Below, piece by piece: positions 25,349-33,907 of a stretch of DNA of 49,056 nt (position 1 is its first letter; each line of letters begins with the position of its first letter). Below the pieces are notes generated by a model that ran no database searches, was not told the DNA's origin, and saw only the letters and a program-made list of their open reading frames with translations. Made by a program: the position numbers and the translations under genes. This DNA is from an uncultured Oscillospiraceae bacterium (GTDB taxonomy: Bacteria; Bacillota; Clostridia; Oscillospirales; Acutalibacteraceae), in contig CASDTR010000038.1 in NCBI GenBank assembly GCA_949283785.1, forward strand, positions 1-49,056, read 5' to 3'.

Positions 25349-26055
25349 GTATTTTCTACGACTTTCACCTTCACTCCTGCCTCTCCCCCTGCGGCGACGA
25401 CGAAATGACGCCTTTCAATCTTGTAAATATGGCGGCTCTTTTAGGCTATGACGCCGTAGCCCTTACCGACCACAATTCTGCCCTTAACTGTCCCGCCGCC
25501 CTAAAGGCGGGAGAAAAGGCGGGGATAACGGTCATACCGGGAATGGAACTGTGTACCTGTGAGGAAATTCACACGATCTGCCTTTTTGAGACACTTGAAG
25601 GCGCAATTGAGTTTTCCGATTACGTTCACACCACCATGCCGCAAATAGAAAACAGGCCCGAAATTTTCGGCAATCAGATTGTGACGGACTCTGAGGATAA
25701 CCCCATTTCCGAGGAAAAGCTGCTGCTTACGACGGCTTCTTCAATTTCCATAGGAGAGGTTTCGGATTCAGTAAAGGAATACGGCGGAATATGCTATCCC
25801 GCCCATATTGACAGAGCTTCTTACAGCATTATTTCCGCTTTGGGAGATTTTCCGCCCGAATACGGCTTCAAGTTTGCGGAGATAACCGAAAAGGGAGATA
25901 AAAATGAATTCCGCGAAAAGTATCACGCCCTTAAAAACACGGAATTTATAGTTTCGTCGGACTCACACTATCTTGAAAATATGCCCGACCCGAAATACAA
26001 ACTCCCCTGCGGAAATTCCGCAAGGGAGATAATTGAGTATTTCAGGGGAAGGTAA
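25345..26055 (+). CDS. PHP-domain phosphoesterase of the hydrogenase operon
   Basis: The 236-residue protein has the PHP motifs: DFHLHSCLSPCGDD (7-), ALTDHN, GMELCTCEEIHT, PAHIDR and SDSHYL. These provide the metal ligands of a trinuclear phosphoesterase site. The natural substrate is unknown. PHP genes often occur in clostridial operons with sensory hydrogenases. It is the last gene here; no hydABC genes follow. Confidence 0.88.
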   Translation: MSIFYDFHLHSCLSPCGDDEMTPFNLVNMAALLGYDAVALTDHNSALNCPAALKAGEKAGITVIPGMELCTCEEIHTICLFETLEGAIEFSDYVHTTMPQIENRPEIFGNQIVTDSEDNPISEEKLLLTTASSISIGEVSDSVKEYGGICYPAHIDRASYSIISALGDFPPEYGFKFAEITEKGDKNEFREKYHALKNTEFIVSSDSHYLENMPDPKYKLPCGNSAREIIEYFRGR

Positions 26056-26243
26056 AGTTATTTGGAATTAAAGAACTTTTAATTTACATATTCGAATAAA
26101 TCTTGACTTATTGATACAGAAACTCATCAGCATTTTCTAATTACCGACAATAAATACAGCAATTTCTCGAACATCCATGCGAAATGTTATGTGAACTAAT
26201 AAACTGCAATATTAAAGTAGTTTTGTAACAGGGAAGTGTTGGC

Positions 26244-27212
26244 ATGAAATATCAAATAGATGTATCTGAAAAAATTAATGTAAAAAATAATGATTATTAC
26301 ATAAGAATACGCACCAAAGATGAAAACAATCCCGTTGTTTTATTTTTGCACGGAGGTTGTGGTGCAGCAGACCGTCCGTTTATTATGAAATGGAACTCTC
26401 AACTTGCAGATGTGGCAACACTTGTATGCTGGGATCAGCGAGGTGCAGGTATTGCATATAACAGCAAAACTGCGAAATATGAAGTTTTAACCAAAGAATT
26501 ATACGTTGATGATTTAAATAATGTTATTCAGTATCTCAAAGAAAGATTTCATAAAGATAAAATAATTCTTGTCGGACATTCGTTCGGATCTGAACTTGGT
26601 GTTTGGTATGTTCAAAAGCATCCCGAAAATGTTGAAAGCTATGTTGGAATCGGTCAAGTAGTTGATGCTGTTAAAAATGAACAAATGTCTTTTGATTACA
26701 CTTTGCGTGAAGCAAAAAGAAAAAATGATAAAAAGGCAATTAAAGTTTTACTTGAAATAGGGCCTCCCATTAACGGTTTTTACAAGGATGATAAAATGCT
26801 GGTCCAGCGTAATTACCTTAATAAATTTGGAGGAATTCTTTATGGTAAATATGGCAACAGTATTATAAACACTTTGCCTAAAATTCCATGTATGTTCAAA
26901 GAATATTCGCTTATGACCATGCTTAATTACGTGAAAGCAAACGTCTATTGCCTTTTACAACCGATCGGACAAGAAAAAGTTGATTTTTTTAAAGATGTAA
27001 AATCACTTGATGTCCCTGTTTATCTTTTTATGGGCAAATTCGACTATAATACTGTACATGATTTAGCAAAAGAGTGGCTTGACGGTCTCAATGTACCGTA
27101 TAAAAAATTCATCAGTTTTGATAAATCTGGACATACACCTCAATGGGAAGAATCAGAAAAATTCAATTTGATATTTGCAAAAGAAGTATTAAAAGCTGAA
27201 CTTAAATTTTGA
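26244..27212 (+). CDS. Alpha/beta hydrolase
   Basis: The 322-residue protein has the oxyanion segment LFLHGGCG (near 32), the nucleophile elbow GHSFG (near 112, Ser), and a C-terminal catalytic histidine in SGHTPQWE. The opening WDQRGAG is typical of proline iminopeptidase-like and related hydrolases; the substrate is unknown. The base composition is markedly more A and T rich than that of neighbouring housekeeping genes, so it is probably acquired. Confidence 0.85.
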   Translation: MKYQIDVSEKINVKNNDYYIRIRTKDENNPVVLFLHGGCGAADRPFIMKWNSQLADVATLVCWDQRGAGIAYNSKTAKYEVLTKELYVDDLNNVIQYLKERFHKDKIILVGHSFGSELGVWYVQKHPENVESYVGIGQVVDAVKNEQMSFDYTLREAKRKNDKKAIKVLLEIGPPINGFYKDDKMLVQRNYLNKFGGILYGKYGNSIINTLPKIPCMFKEYSLMTMLNYVKANVYCLLQPIGQEKVDFFKDVKSLDVPVYLFMGKFDYNTVHDLAKEWLDGLNVPYKKFISFDKSGHTPQWEESEKFNLIFAKEVLKAELKF

Positions 27213-27518
27213 ATTTTGTCAGGTCAATAAGTTAAATAACATAAAAATTGCAGTTATCAGACTTAAATTCGCCTGTTAAAAAGGGCTGCCCATGTGGCTT
27301 TGACATCTAAACAAAATCATTGAATTAATTAAACTGTGCAGCCATATCGGTTATGCTGTTTTTATGCTTATTTTCGGGTGTATCGTTATCTTTTATTATG
27401 CAGCATTTAGTGTGTAACCCATTATGACACTTTCAGCTTTATGGCTGCAAAGTGCCAGTTGGCTCTGAGGTTCGATTGCTGCTGAGATTTTGCTTGTTCA
27501 GTAAACCGGAATTTATCT
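27213..27518. other. Intergenic stretch with no intact gene, possible mobile-element debris
   Basis: About 300 bases. Short broken frames on both strands, no supported start or domain. It sits between two AT-rich accessory genes. I could not identify it with confidence. Confidence 0.3.
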
Positions 27519-28070
27519 CTACTTATCAAATTCAATAAATTCTTCTTTTAGCAGTCCTGTTATACATTCATCAGTATATTCATTTGTTGCCAAGCATAAA
27601 TACTTTTTTCTTCTTATTCCTTCATCTTTATATCCTAATTTATGTTGCATAGATTTAGACTTTTCATTACCAGTAAAATATCCATTTTCCATTCTACGTA
27701 GTCCTAAAACTTCAAAAGCATATTTTATTCTTGCACTAAATGCTTCTGTTCCATATCCATTTTTTTGATATTTTTCATTTAACCATATACCACCACCTGC
27801 TGTTTTATCTTTCTTATTGATAGATTCTATTGAAGTTCCACCAATAACTTTATTATTTTCTTTTAAAACTATTGCTAACATAATGTCTTTGGAATTTTCA
27901 TTTAATTGTTTTGCATAAGAAATAAAATTTTCTGCATCTTCTTTTGTATATGGATATGGAACACCTGCTAACCATTTTGAAACACTTATATTATTTAATC
28001 CTTCCAATAAATCATCTATATCTTCATCTTTCCAACTTCGTAAAATTATTCTTTTGCTCTCAATGATCAT
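27519..28070 (-). CDS. GNAT N-acetyltransferase, RimJ/RimL type
   Basis: The 183-residue protein starts IIESKRIILRSWKDEDIDD and has the acetyl-CoA loop in GIWLNEKYQKNGYGTEAFSARIKYAFEVLG, followed by NEKSKSMQHKLGYKDEG. Substrate unknown. The base composition is as AT-rich as the neighbouring hydrolase, in line with an acquired accessory patch. Confidence 0.87.
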   Translation of the reverse strand: MIIESKRIILRSWKDEDIDDLLEGLNNISVSKWLAGVPYPYTKEDAENFISYAKQLNENSKDIMLAIVLKENNKVIGGTSIESINKKDKTAGGGIWLNEKYQKNGYGTEAFSARIKYAFEVLGLRRMENGYFTGNEKSKSMQHKLGYKDEGIRRKKYLCLATNEYTDECITGLLKEEFIEFDK

Positions 28071-28157
28071 AAATAAATGCCTCCATAAATATCAATTTGT
28101 CTCACAGATATAAAATGATTATACCGTAGATTTGTGAAAATACAACTGCATAGATAG

Positions 28158-28193
28158 GAAAAAGAAGCTGTATGAGTAATACCATACAGCTTC
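28158..28193 (-). terminator. Terminator between ispH-rpsA and the GNAT gene
   Basis: GAAGCTGTATG pairs with CATACAGCTTC, followed on the minus strand by TTTTT. Confidence 0.7.
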
Positions 28194-28302
28194 AAAAATG
28201 TGTTATGAGTAAATTATGTCTGTATCGGCAGACCGCTATACCAACAGTAAGGATAAGCTGCTTCTTTATGTAGGCTCTCAGTTCGGACAGCTTTCTTTTA
28301 CT

Positions 28303-28335
28303 ATGCAAAAACAGGGAAAAGCAAATGCTTTTCCC
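28303..28335 (-). terminator. Terminator of the RpiR-BaiN-cmk-plsC-ispH/rpsA transcript
   Basis: GGGAAAAGCATTTGCTTTTCCC on the minus strand, followed by TGTTTTTG. Confidence 0.75.
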
Positions 28336-28354
28336 TATCGCTTAATATTTAAAA

Positions 28355-30358
28355 TTATTCAGCGTCTGTTGCCTCTTCTGCTGCTTCCTCAGCGGGAGCC
28401 ACAGCCTCTTTCATTGAAAGGCTTACGCGCTTCTTGTCAAAGTCGATGTTTGTAATCTTAACCTTAACAATGTCGCCGCCCTTAACAACATCCTGGGGCT
28501 TCTCAACATGCTCTGTTGAAAGCTGAGAAATATGGATAAGTCCGTCAATGCCGGGGATTACCTGTGCGAATGCGCCGAAAGCTGTGATGCCGACGATCTT
28601 AGCGTCAACAATTGAGCCAACGGGATAGTCACGGCGAAGGATCTCCCAGGGATTGTCCTCAACCTTTCTGTAACCGAGAGAAATCTTCTTGTTCTCTCTG
28701 TCAAGAGCCTTGATGTAAACCTCAACTGTATCGCCCACATTTACAACCTCTGAGGGATGCTTGATGCGGCCCCATGAAAGCTCGGAGATGTGGATCATTC
28801 CGTCAACGCCGCCGATGTCTACGAATGCGCCGTAGGATGTAAGGGACTTAACTGTACCTGTATATTTGCGTCCCTCTTCGGCGTCTGCCCAGAAAGCTTC
28901 CTCGGCAGCCTTGCGCTCTTCCTTGAGGACAGCTCTGATTGAGCCGACGGCACGTCTGCGCTGCTTGTTTACCTCGATTACCTTGAAGCGTACCTTTGTC
29001 TTGAGAAGGTTCTCAAGGGGCTCGCCTCTGGAAGCGGTTGCAAGAGATGCGGGAACAAATACGCGAAGGGCTCCTGTTACAACAAGAACGCCGCCCTTAA
29101 TTACGTCAGTTACCGTACCCTCGAGGATTGTGCCCTCTTCGCTTGCCTTTACAACATCGTCCCAGGCCTTTATAGCGTCATAGCGGCGCTTTGAAAGCAT
29201 CACGGTGCCCTCTGCGTCGTTTGTCTTCATGATGATAAGGTCGATAACGTCGCCGACCTTTACAACATCCTCAGGTGAAAGGCTGGGGTCGTTTGTAAGC
29301 TCGCTGAGGGGAACATATCCGGCATGCTTTCTGCCGATGTCAACCTGTACCTCGTTGGGAGAGATTCCGACAACTTCACCCTTAACGGTCTGGTCGGTTG
29401 TAAGATTCTTCAGGGACTCTTCAAGAGCCTCAGAAAAACTCATCTCATCCATTGATACGGCTTCCTCCTTTTTATTTTCAGCATCTGCTTCGATGACTTC
29501 TTTGTTTTCTACGATTTCGGACATGGTTTGAAGTACCTCCTTTATAATGCACGCAGGTGTGGATGCACCCGCAGTAACGCCGATTTTTTCAAATCCCGCA
29601 AAGTCCAGCGACTTTAATTCATCAGCGGTTTCAACGTGATATGTTTTGCAGTTCGCCGAACACACTTTTACAAGCTTCGCCGTGTTTGAGCTGGCTCTTC
29701 CGCCGACTACCACCATCAGGTCGCACTCCTTGGAAAGCTCCGCGGCTTCAGCCTGCCTTTCTTCAGTCGCATTACATATTGTATCAAAAACAACGGCATT
29801 TGTATATACCAATTTTATTTTTTTTACGCATTTTTGCCATTCTTTAACACTAAAAGTGGTTTGAGATACCACGGAAACCGCTTTTTCGGCAAATTCCGGA
29901 TGCGCTTCCATTATTTTATCAAGGTGCTTGCAGTCGCTGAACACAAAAGATTCTGAAACGCAGTGCCCCTTTATTCCCTCAACCTCGGGATGCTTGTCGT
30001 CTCCCGCAATGAGAACCACGTTGCCCTTTTCGCTTTCGCTCTTTACGATTTTATGGATTTTCTGCACAAAGGGACAGGTGGCGTTTACATATCCTCCCGA
30101 ACACTTTTCGGCACGCTTTATTATATCCTCGCCGACGCCGTGGGTCCTTATCACGAGAGTGCAGCCCTCGGGGACCTCCTCGGGAGAAGAGCATATAACG
30201 GCTCCCTTGCTTTTAAGGTCGTTTACAACGCTGTCGTTGTGGATAATGGGGCCGAGTGTTGCAACCTTTTTGCCCTCTGCAAGCATTTTATATATCATAT
30301 CAACCGCTCTGTTGACTCCGAAACAGAAGCCTGCGGTCTTTGCAACCTTTATTTGCAA
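28355..30358 (-). CDS. ispH: IspH-ribosomal protein S1 fusion
   Basis: About the first 280 residues are 4-hydroxy-3-methylbut-2-enyl diphosphate reductase, the last enzyme of the MEP isoprenoid pathway, with cluster cysteines in AGFCFGV, NATCPFV and TICNATEE. The remainder (about 315-650) holds four S1 RNA-binding repeats, e.g. GTVKSLTSYGAFVDIGGVDG and AKIVGITAFGAFAQVIPGIDG. An acidic linker joins them. Such fusions are known in many Clostridia. I prefer a TTG at 30358, close behind GGGAGGAAGG; an upstream TTG at 30373 lies inside that site. The gene overlaps the end of plsC. Confidence 0.93.
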   Translation of the reverse strand: MQIKVAKTAGFCFGVNRAVDMIYKMLAEGKKVATLGPIIHNDSVVNDLKSKGAVICSSPEEVPEGCTLVIRTHGVGEDIIKRAEKCSGGYVNATCPFVQKIHKIVKSESEKGNVVLIAGDDKHPEVEGIKGHCVSESFVFSDCKHLDKIMEAHPEFAEKAVSVVSQTTFSVKEWQKCVKKIKLVYTNAVVFDTICNATEERQAEAAELSKECDLMVVVGGRASSNTAKLVKVCSANCKTYHVETADELKSLDFAGFEKIGVTAGASTPACIIKEVLQTMSEIVENKEVIEADAENKKEEAVSMDEMSFSEALEESLKNLTTDQTVKGEVVGISPNEVQVDIGRKHAGYVPLSELTNDPSLSPEDVVKVGDVIDLIIMKTNDAEGTVMLSKRRYDAIKAWDDVVKASEEGTILEGTVTDVIKGGVLVVTGALRVFVPASLATASRGEPLENLLKTKVRFKVIEVNKQRRRAVGSIRAVLKEERKAAEEAFWADAEEGRKYTGTVKSLTSYGAFVDIGGVDGMIHISELSWGRIKHPSEVVNVGDTVEVYIKALDRENKKISLGYRKVEDNPWEILRRDYPVGSIVDAKIVGITAFGAFAQVIPGIDGLIHISQLSTEHVEKPQDVVKGGDIVKVKITNIDFDKKRVSLSMKEAVAPAEEAAEEATDAE

Positions 30359-30990
30359 TATCCTTCCTCCCAAAGCTCGGTTATCTTTGCCATAATTTTT
30401 CTTGTAGCTTCACGAAGCTCTGAGGATGTTCCCTTTGTAAGACCTAAATCCTCATACTTAATTACCTCGCCGAAGCGTACAACAACCTTGGTTTTAAAGG
30501 GAGAAAGCTTCTTTTCTCCGCTGTAAATGGCAACGGGTATGACATCCGCCCCCGTAGCCTTTGAAATAAGGGCGACGCCCGCCTTGCCCTGACCGGGTCT
30601 ATAATCCTTTGACCTTGTGCCCTCGGGGAAAATTCCGATATTCTCCCCCTGCTTTACGCAGTCTATTGCGTACTCCACGGCCGACTTATCGCTCTGACCT
30701 CTCTTTACGGGGAAAGCGTTGAGATGCACAAGAAGCCATCCGAGAACGGGCTTTTCAAAAAGCTCCGCCTTGCCCATGCAGTGGATTCTTCTCACTCCGC
30801 TCGCTCCGATAATGACCGGGTCGAAAAAGCTGATGTGATTGCTCGCAACCACATATCCGCCCTCTTTGGGAACGTTTTCAAGACCTATGTACTTTACCCC
30901 GTACATCGCCTTTACCACTATCTTGGCCAAGGGCATAAGAAAGGGGTAAAGCTTATAGTTGTTCACCTTGGAATAATCAAACTTTTTCAT
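30349..30990 (-). CDS. plsC: 1-acyl-sn-glycerol-3-phosphate acyltransferase
   Basis: The 213-residue enzyme acylates lysophosphatidic acid to phosphatidic acid at the membrane. The catalytic HX4D motif is in NHISFFDP (about 52) and the substrate-binding motif is FPEGTRSKD (near 118). It overlaps the cmk stop (ATGA) and the ispH start, and belongs to the conserved cmk-plsC-ispH/rpsA order. Confidence 0.93.
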   Translation of the reverse strand: MKKFDYSKVNNYKLYPFLMPLAKIVVKAMYGVKYIGLENVPKEGGYVVASNHISFFDPVIIGASGVRRIHCMGKAELFEKPVLGWLLVHLNAFPVKRGQSDKSAVEYAIDCVKQGENIGIFPEGTRSKDYRPGQGKAGVALISKATGADVIPVAIYSGEKKLSPFKTKVVVRFGEVIKYEDLGLTKGTSSELREATRKIMAKITELWEEGYCK

Positions 30991-31670
30991 TGCTGCTCCT
31001 GCCTTGCTTGTATTTTTTCTTTGATAATATCAATAACAGCCTGTACGGAACCGTCAAAATCAAGATCATCCGTCACGACAAGCACCGCATCCTCAGCCTG
31101 TTTAAGAGGGGCAGTCTCACGGTGGGAATCGTCGTAATCTCTCTTGATAATGTCTGACAAAATGTTCTCGTAAGGCTCGTCGATACCTTTTTCCTTGAGC
31201 TGCTTCTGTCTTCTCTCGGCTCTCACCTCGGGGGAGGCCGTAAGGAATATCTTTACGTCGGCATTGGGAAGCACCACGGTGCCTATATCCCTGCCGTCCA
31301 TAAGGCAATTGTTTTCTGCTGCGATGTTTCGCTGCAAATCAAAAAGAAAGGCACGGACCTCTGGAATTGCCGAAACCCCCGACGCCGCCATTGAAACCTC
31401 GGGAAGCCTTATATCCTCGGAGACGTCCTCTCCGTTTAAAAATACTCTCTGCTCACCGTCCGCATAGCGAAGCTCAACTTTGATAAAATCAAGCATGGGC
31501 ACAACCTTGCCGCTGTCCTTGGAGTCGAAGCCGCTGCGCACCGCCGCGAGTCCCACTGTACGGTACAAAGCGCCCGTATCAACATACACATAGCCCAACT
31601 TTGAGGCAATTTGTTTTGCAATGGAGCTTTTCCCCGCTCCGCTGGGGCCGTCTATGGCAACGTTTATCAT
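30987..31670 (-). CDS. cmk: Cytidylate kinase
   Basis: The 227-residue enzyme phosphorylates CMP and dCMP. The P loop is AIDGPSGAGKSSIAK at the N-terminus, followed by YVDTGALYRTVGL; DGRDIGTVVLPNAD and the arginines of the LID region (AERRQKQL, KRDYDDSHRE) are typical of Cmk. It starts 17 bases after the flavoprotein gene. Confidence 0.96.
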   Translation of the reverse strand: MINVAIDGPSGAGKSSIAKQIASKLGYVYVDTGALYRTVGLAAVRSGFDSKDSGKVVPMLDFIKVELRYADGEQRVFLNGEDVSEDIRLPEVSMAASGVSAIPEVRAFLFDLQRNIAAENNCLMDGRDIGTVVLPNADVKIFLTASPEVRAERRQKQLKEKGIDEPYENILSDIIKRDYDDSHRETAPLKQAEDAVLVVTDDLDFDGSVQAVIDIIKEKIQARQEQQ

Positions 31671-31687
31671 TTTCTTCTCTCACTTTC

Positions 31688-32917
31688 TCACACTGATTTT
31701 CCCGCAAGGGCGCCCGTCGAAAACGCTATTTGCAGGTTGTAGCCGCCCGTATAGGCGTCCACATCTATTATTTCGCCGGCAAAGAAAAGTCCCGGCTGTA
31801 TTTTCGATTCCATTGTCTTGGGATTTATCTCTTTAACGCTGACGCCCCCCGAGGTGACTATGGCCTCCCTTATGGGACGAAAACCCGTAACGGTGAGCTT
31901 TAAATCCTTAATGAGGGACACAAGCTCCCCTCTCTGCTCCCTTGTTATCTGATTGATTTTAAGGGACGGCTTTATGCCGCTGAGCTTTACTATAACGGGA
32001 ATGAGCTTTCTCGGAAGCAGAGCTCCCAGAGAATTTATAAAATCCCTGTTGAGGTTCTCGGAAAAATCACGGAGTATTCTCGCATCAAGCTGTTCATGGG
32101 TAAGGCCCGGCTTTAAGTCGATATGGATTTCATATCGGCCCTTTTCCATTTCTCGCATATGAGAGCTGGCGCTTAAAATCAGCGGTCCCGACACGCCGTA
32201 ATGGGTGAAAAGCATCTCCCCGAGACCCGAAAATATCTCTTTGAATTTTTTATTATCGTAGACGGTGACCGAAGAATTCCTCAGGGAAAGTCCCTGCAAA
32301 TCTGAGCACCAGCCCTCGTGTACATTGAGCGGCACAAGGGAAGGCTTCGGCTCTACAACGGTATGGCCGAAGGATTTCGCAATTTCGTATCCGTCGCCCG
32401 TTGAGCCCGTCTGAGGATAGGAGACTCCGCCTGTGGCTAAAATCACCTTAGCGGCGGTGAATTTGTCTCCCCTTTCGGAATAAAGGGAAAATTCTCCGTT
32501 ATCACAAGTAACAGCAAGTATTCTTTCGTTTATAATTCTCACGCCTTTTGAAAGGACAAGGCTTCTCATGGCGTCAACTATATCTGAGGCTTTATCGGAA
32601 ACGGGAAATACCCTGTTTCCTCTCTCTATTTTAAGGGGTACACCCAGTTCCTCAAACATATCCATAACGTCATAAGGCATGAGCCTTGAAAGAGCACCGA
32701 ACATAAACCTGCCGTTTACGGGTATGTTTGAAATAATTTCGCTTATCTCTCCGCAGGCGTTGGTGACGTTGCACCTGCCCTTGCCCGTTATCATCAGCTT
32801 TCTGCCCACTTTTTCATTGCGCTCGAATAAAATTACTTTTTCATGGCTGTCTGCGGCACAGGCGGCCGCAAGCATTCCCGCAGGTCCCGCGCCGATTACT
32901 GCTGCAATATCATTCAT
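31688..32917 (-). CDS. BaiN/HI0933-family FAD-dependent flavoprotein
   Basis: The 409-residue protein binds FAD by its N-terminal AAVIGAGPAGMLAA Rossmann motif, with GRKLMITGKGRCNVTN as the family signature, and ends with GGVSVKEINPKTMESK and TGGYNLQIAFSTG. The reaction is unknown for most members; some act on bile acids. The start at 32917 is chosen because its ATG overlaps the end of the RpiR gene and is preceded by GAGGAGAG; upstream frames would lie inside the RpiR gene. Confidence 0.88.
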   Translation of the reverse strand: MNDIAAVIGAGPAGMLAAACAADSHEKVILFERNEKVGRKLMITGKGRCNVTNACGEISEIISNIPVNGRFMFGALSRLMPYDVMDMFEELGVPLKIERGNRVFPVSDKASDIVDAMRSLVLSKGVRIINERILAVTCDNGEFSLYSERGDKFTAAKVILATGGVSYPQTGSTGDGYEIAKSFGHTVVEPKPSLVPLNVHEGWCSDLQGLSLRNSSVTVYDNKKFKEIFSGLGEMLFTHYGVSGPLILSASSHMREMEKGRYEIHIDLKPGLTHEQLDARILRDFSENLNRDFINSLGALLPRKLIPVIVKLSGIKPSLKINQITREQRGELVSLIKDLKLTVTGFRPIREAIVTSGGVSVKEINPKTMESKIQPGLFFAGEIIDVDAYTGGYNLQIAFSTGALAGKSV

Positions 32918-33785
32918 TGGGCACGCTCTCCTCAGTGGTATCGTAGACTTTATACTGTTCCCAGATTTCCTCAAGCTCATCGAAATTTTTGGCAACCTCC
33001 TCGCGGCGGCTCAGTGAGACCGCCACAATAAGGGCATTTATAAGGCTCAGGGGAGCTACCAGGGAATCCACCACGGACGCTATATTGCTCTTTGCAATAA
33101 GCAGATTTGTGGCGTAGGGAGCCATGGGGGAATGGCTGCTGTCGGTTATGGCGATAACCTTGGCGCCTCTGTCGGAAATAAATTTAATTGCGTTTATAAT
33201 CTGCCTCGAATATCTCGGAAAGCTGATTGCTATGCACACATCCCCTTCGCCTATGCGGAAGGTCTGCTCGAAAATCTCGCTTTCGCTGGTGGTATCAACA
33301 ATTACCACATTATCGAATATCAGATTGAAATAATAGGCCAGGAAGCTTGCAAGGGGTGCGGAGCTTCTCACACCTAAAATATAGATTTTCTTAGCCTTAT
33401 TTATATTCTCAACGGCTTTGTTAAAATCCTCATGGGAGGTCTGCTCAATTGTATCCCTTATCATTTCCGCATCGCTCAAAAGCTCGTTGGTGAGGATATC
33501 GTCGCCTATCCTTATGGCGGTAACGTCCATTCGCTGAACGGCGGTGAGCTTGCTGCGTATCATCTCCTGAATGGCCTTCTGAAGCTCAGGATAACCGTTA
33601 AAGCCCAGCTCCGTTGCAAAGCGAACTACGGTGGATTCGCTTATACCCACTGTTTCGCCCAGCTTTGACGCAGTCATGAAGGCCGCCCTGTCATAGTGCT
33701 CCGCAATATACTTAGCTACTCTTTTATGTCCTTTTGAAAGGCCCTGATATTCCTCTTCTATTTTTCTCAAAAGTGAGTGTGACAT
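32910..33785 (-). CDS. MurR/RpiR-family transcriptional regulator
   Basis: The 291-residue protein has an N-terminal helix-turn-helix of the RpiR type (ASKLGETVGISESTVVRFATELGF, about 38-61) and a C-terminal SIS sugar-phosphate-binding domain (IYILGVRSSAPLASFLAYYF, about 132). Sugar phosphate regulators of this kind control sugar or cell-wall amino sugar use. The target is unknown. It is the first gene of a long operon of lipid, isoprenoid and nucleotide genes, an unusual context. Confidence 0.92.
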   Translation of the reverse strand: MSHSLLRKIEEEYQGLSKGHKRVAKYIAEHYDRAAFMTASKLGETVGISESTVVRFATELGFNGYPELQKAIQEMIRSKLTAVQRMDVTAIRIGDDILTNELLSDAEMIRDTIEQTSHEDFNKAVENINKAKKIYILGVRSSAPLASFLAYYFNLIFDNVVIVDTTSESEIFEQTFRIGEGDVCIAISFPRYSRQIINAIKFISDRGAKVIAITDSSHSPMAPYATNLLIAKSNIASVVDSLVAPLSLINALIVAVSLSRREEVAKNFDELEEIWEQYKVYDTTEESVPNE

Positions 33786-33874
33786 TTATATTCATCCTGC
33801 CTTCGCCTTTGAAATTGCAGTCTTAAAATACCGTTTTTTGTCCGTTAATACGGAAACAAAGACATACACATAAT

Positions 33875-33904
33875 ATTTTATCGCATCAAATCGCCCTAAG
33901 TCAA
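33875..33904 (-). promoter_or_regulatory. Promoter before the RpiR gene
   Basis: TTGACT (33899-33904) and TAAAAT (33875-33880) on the minus strand, 18 bases apart. The -35 box is just outside the metH stop codon. Confidence 0.55.
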
Positions 33905-33907
33905 GGA

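Noticed and set aside
28216-28455. A 79-codon plus-strand frame at the end of ispH-rpsA
   Set aside because: Half of it is the antisense of the S1 gene and it crosses two terminators.
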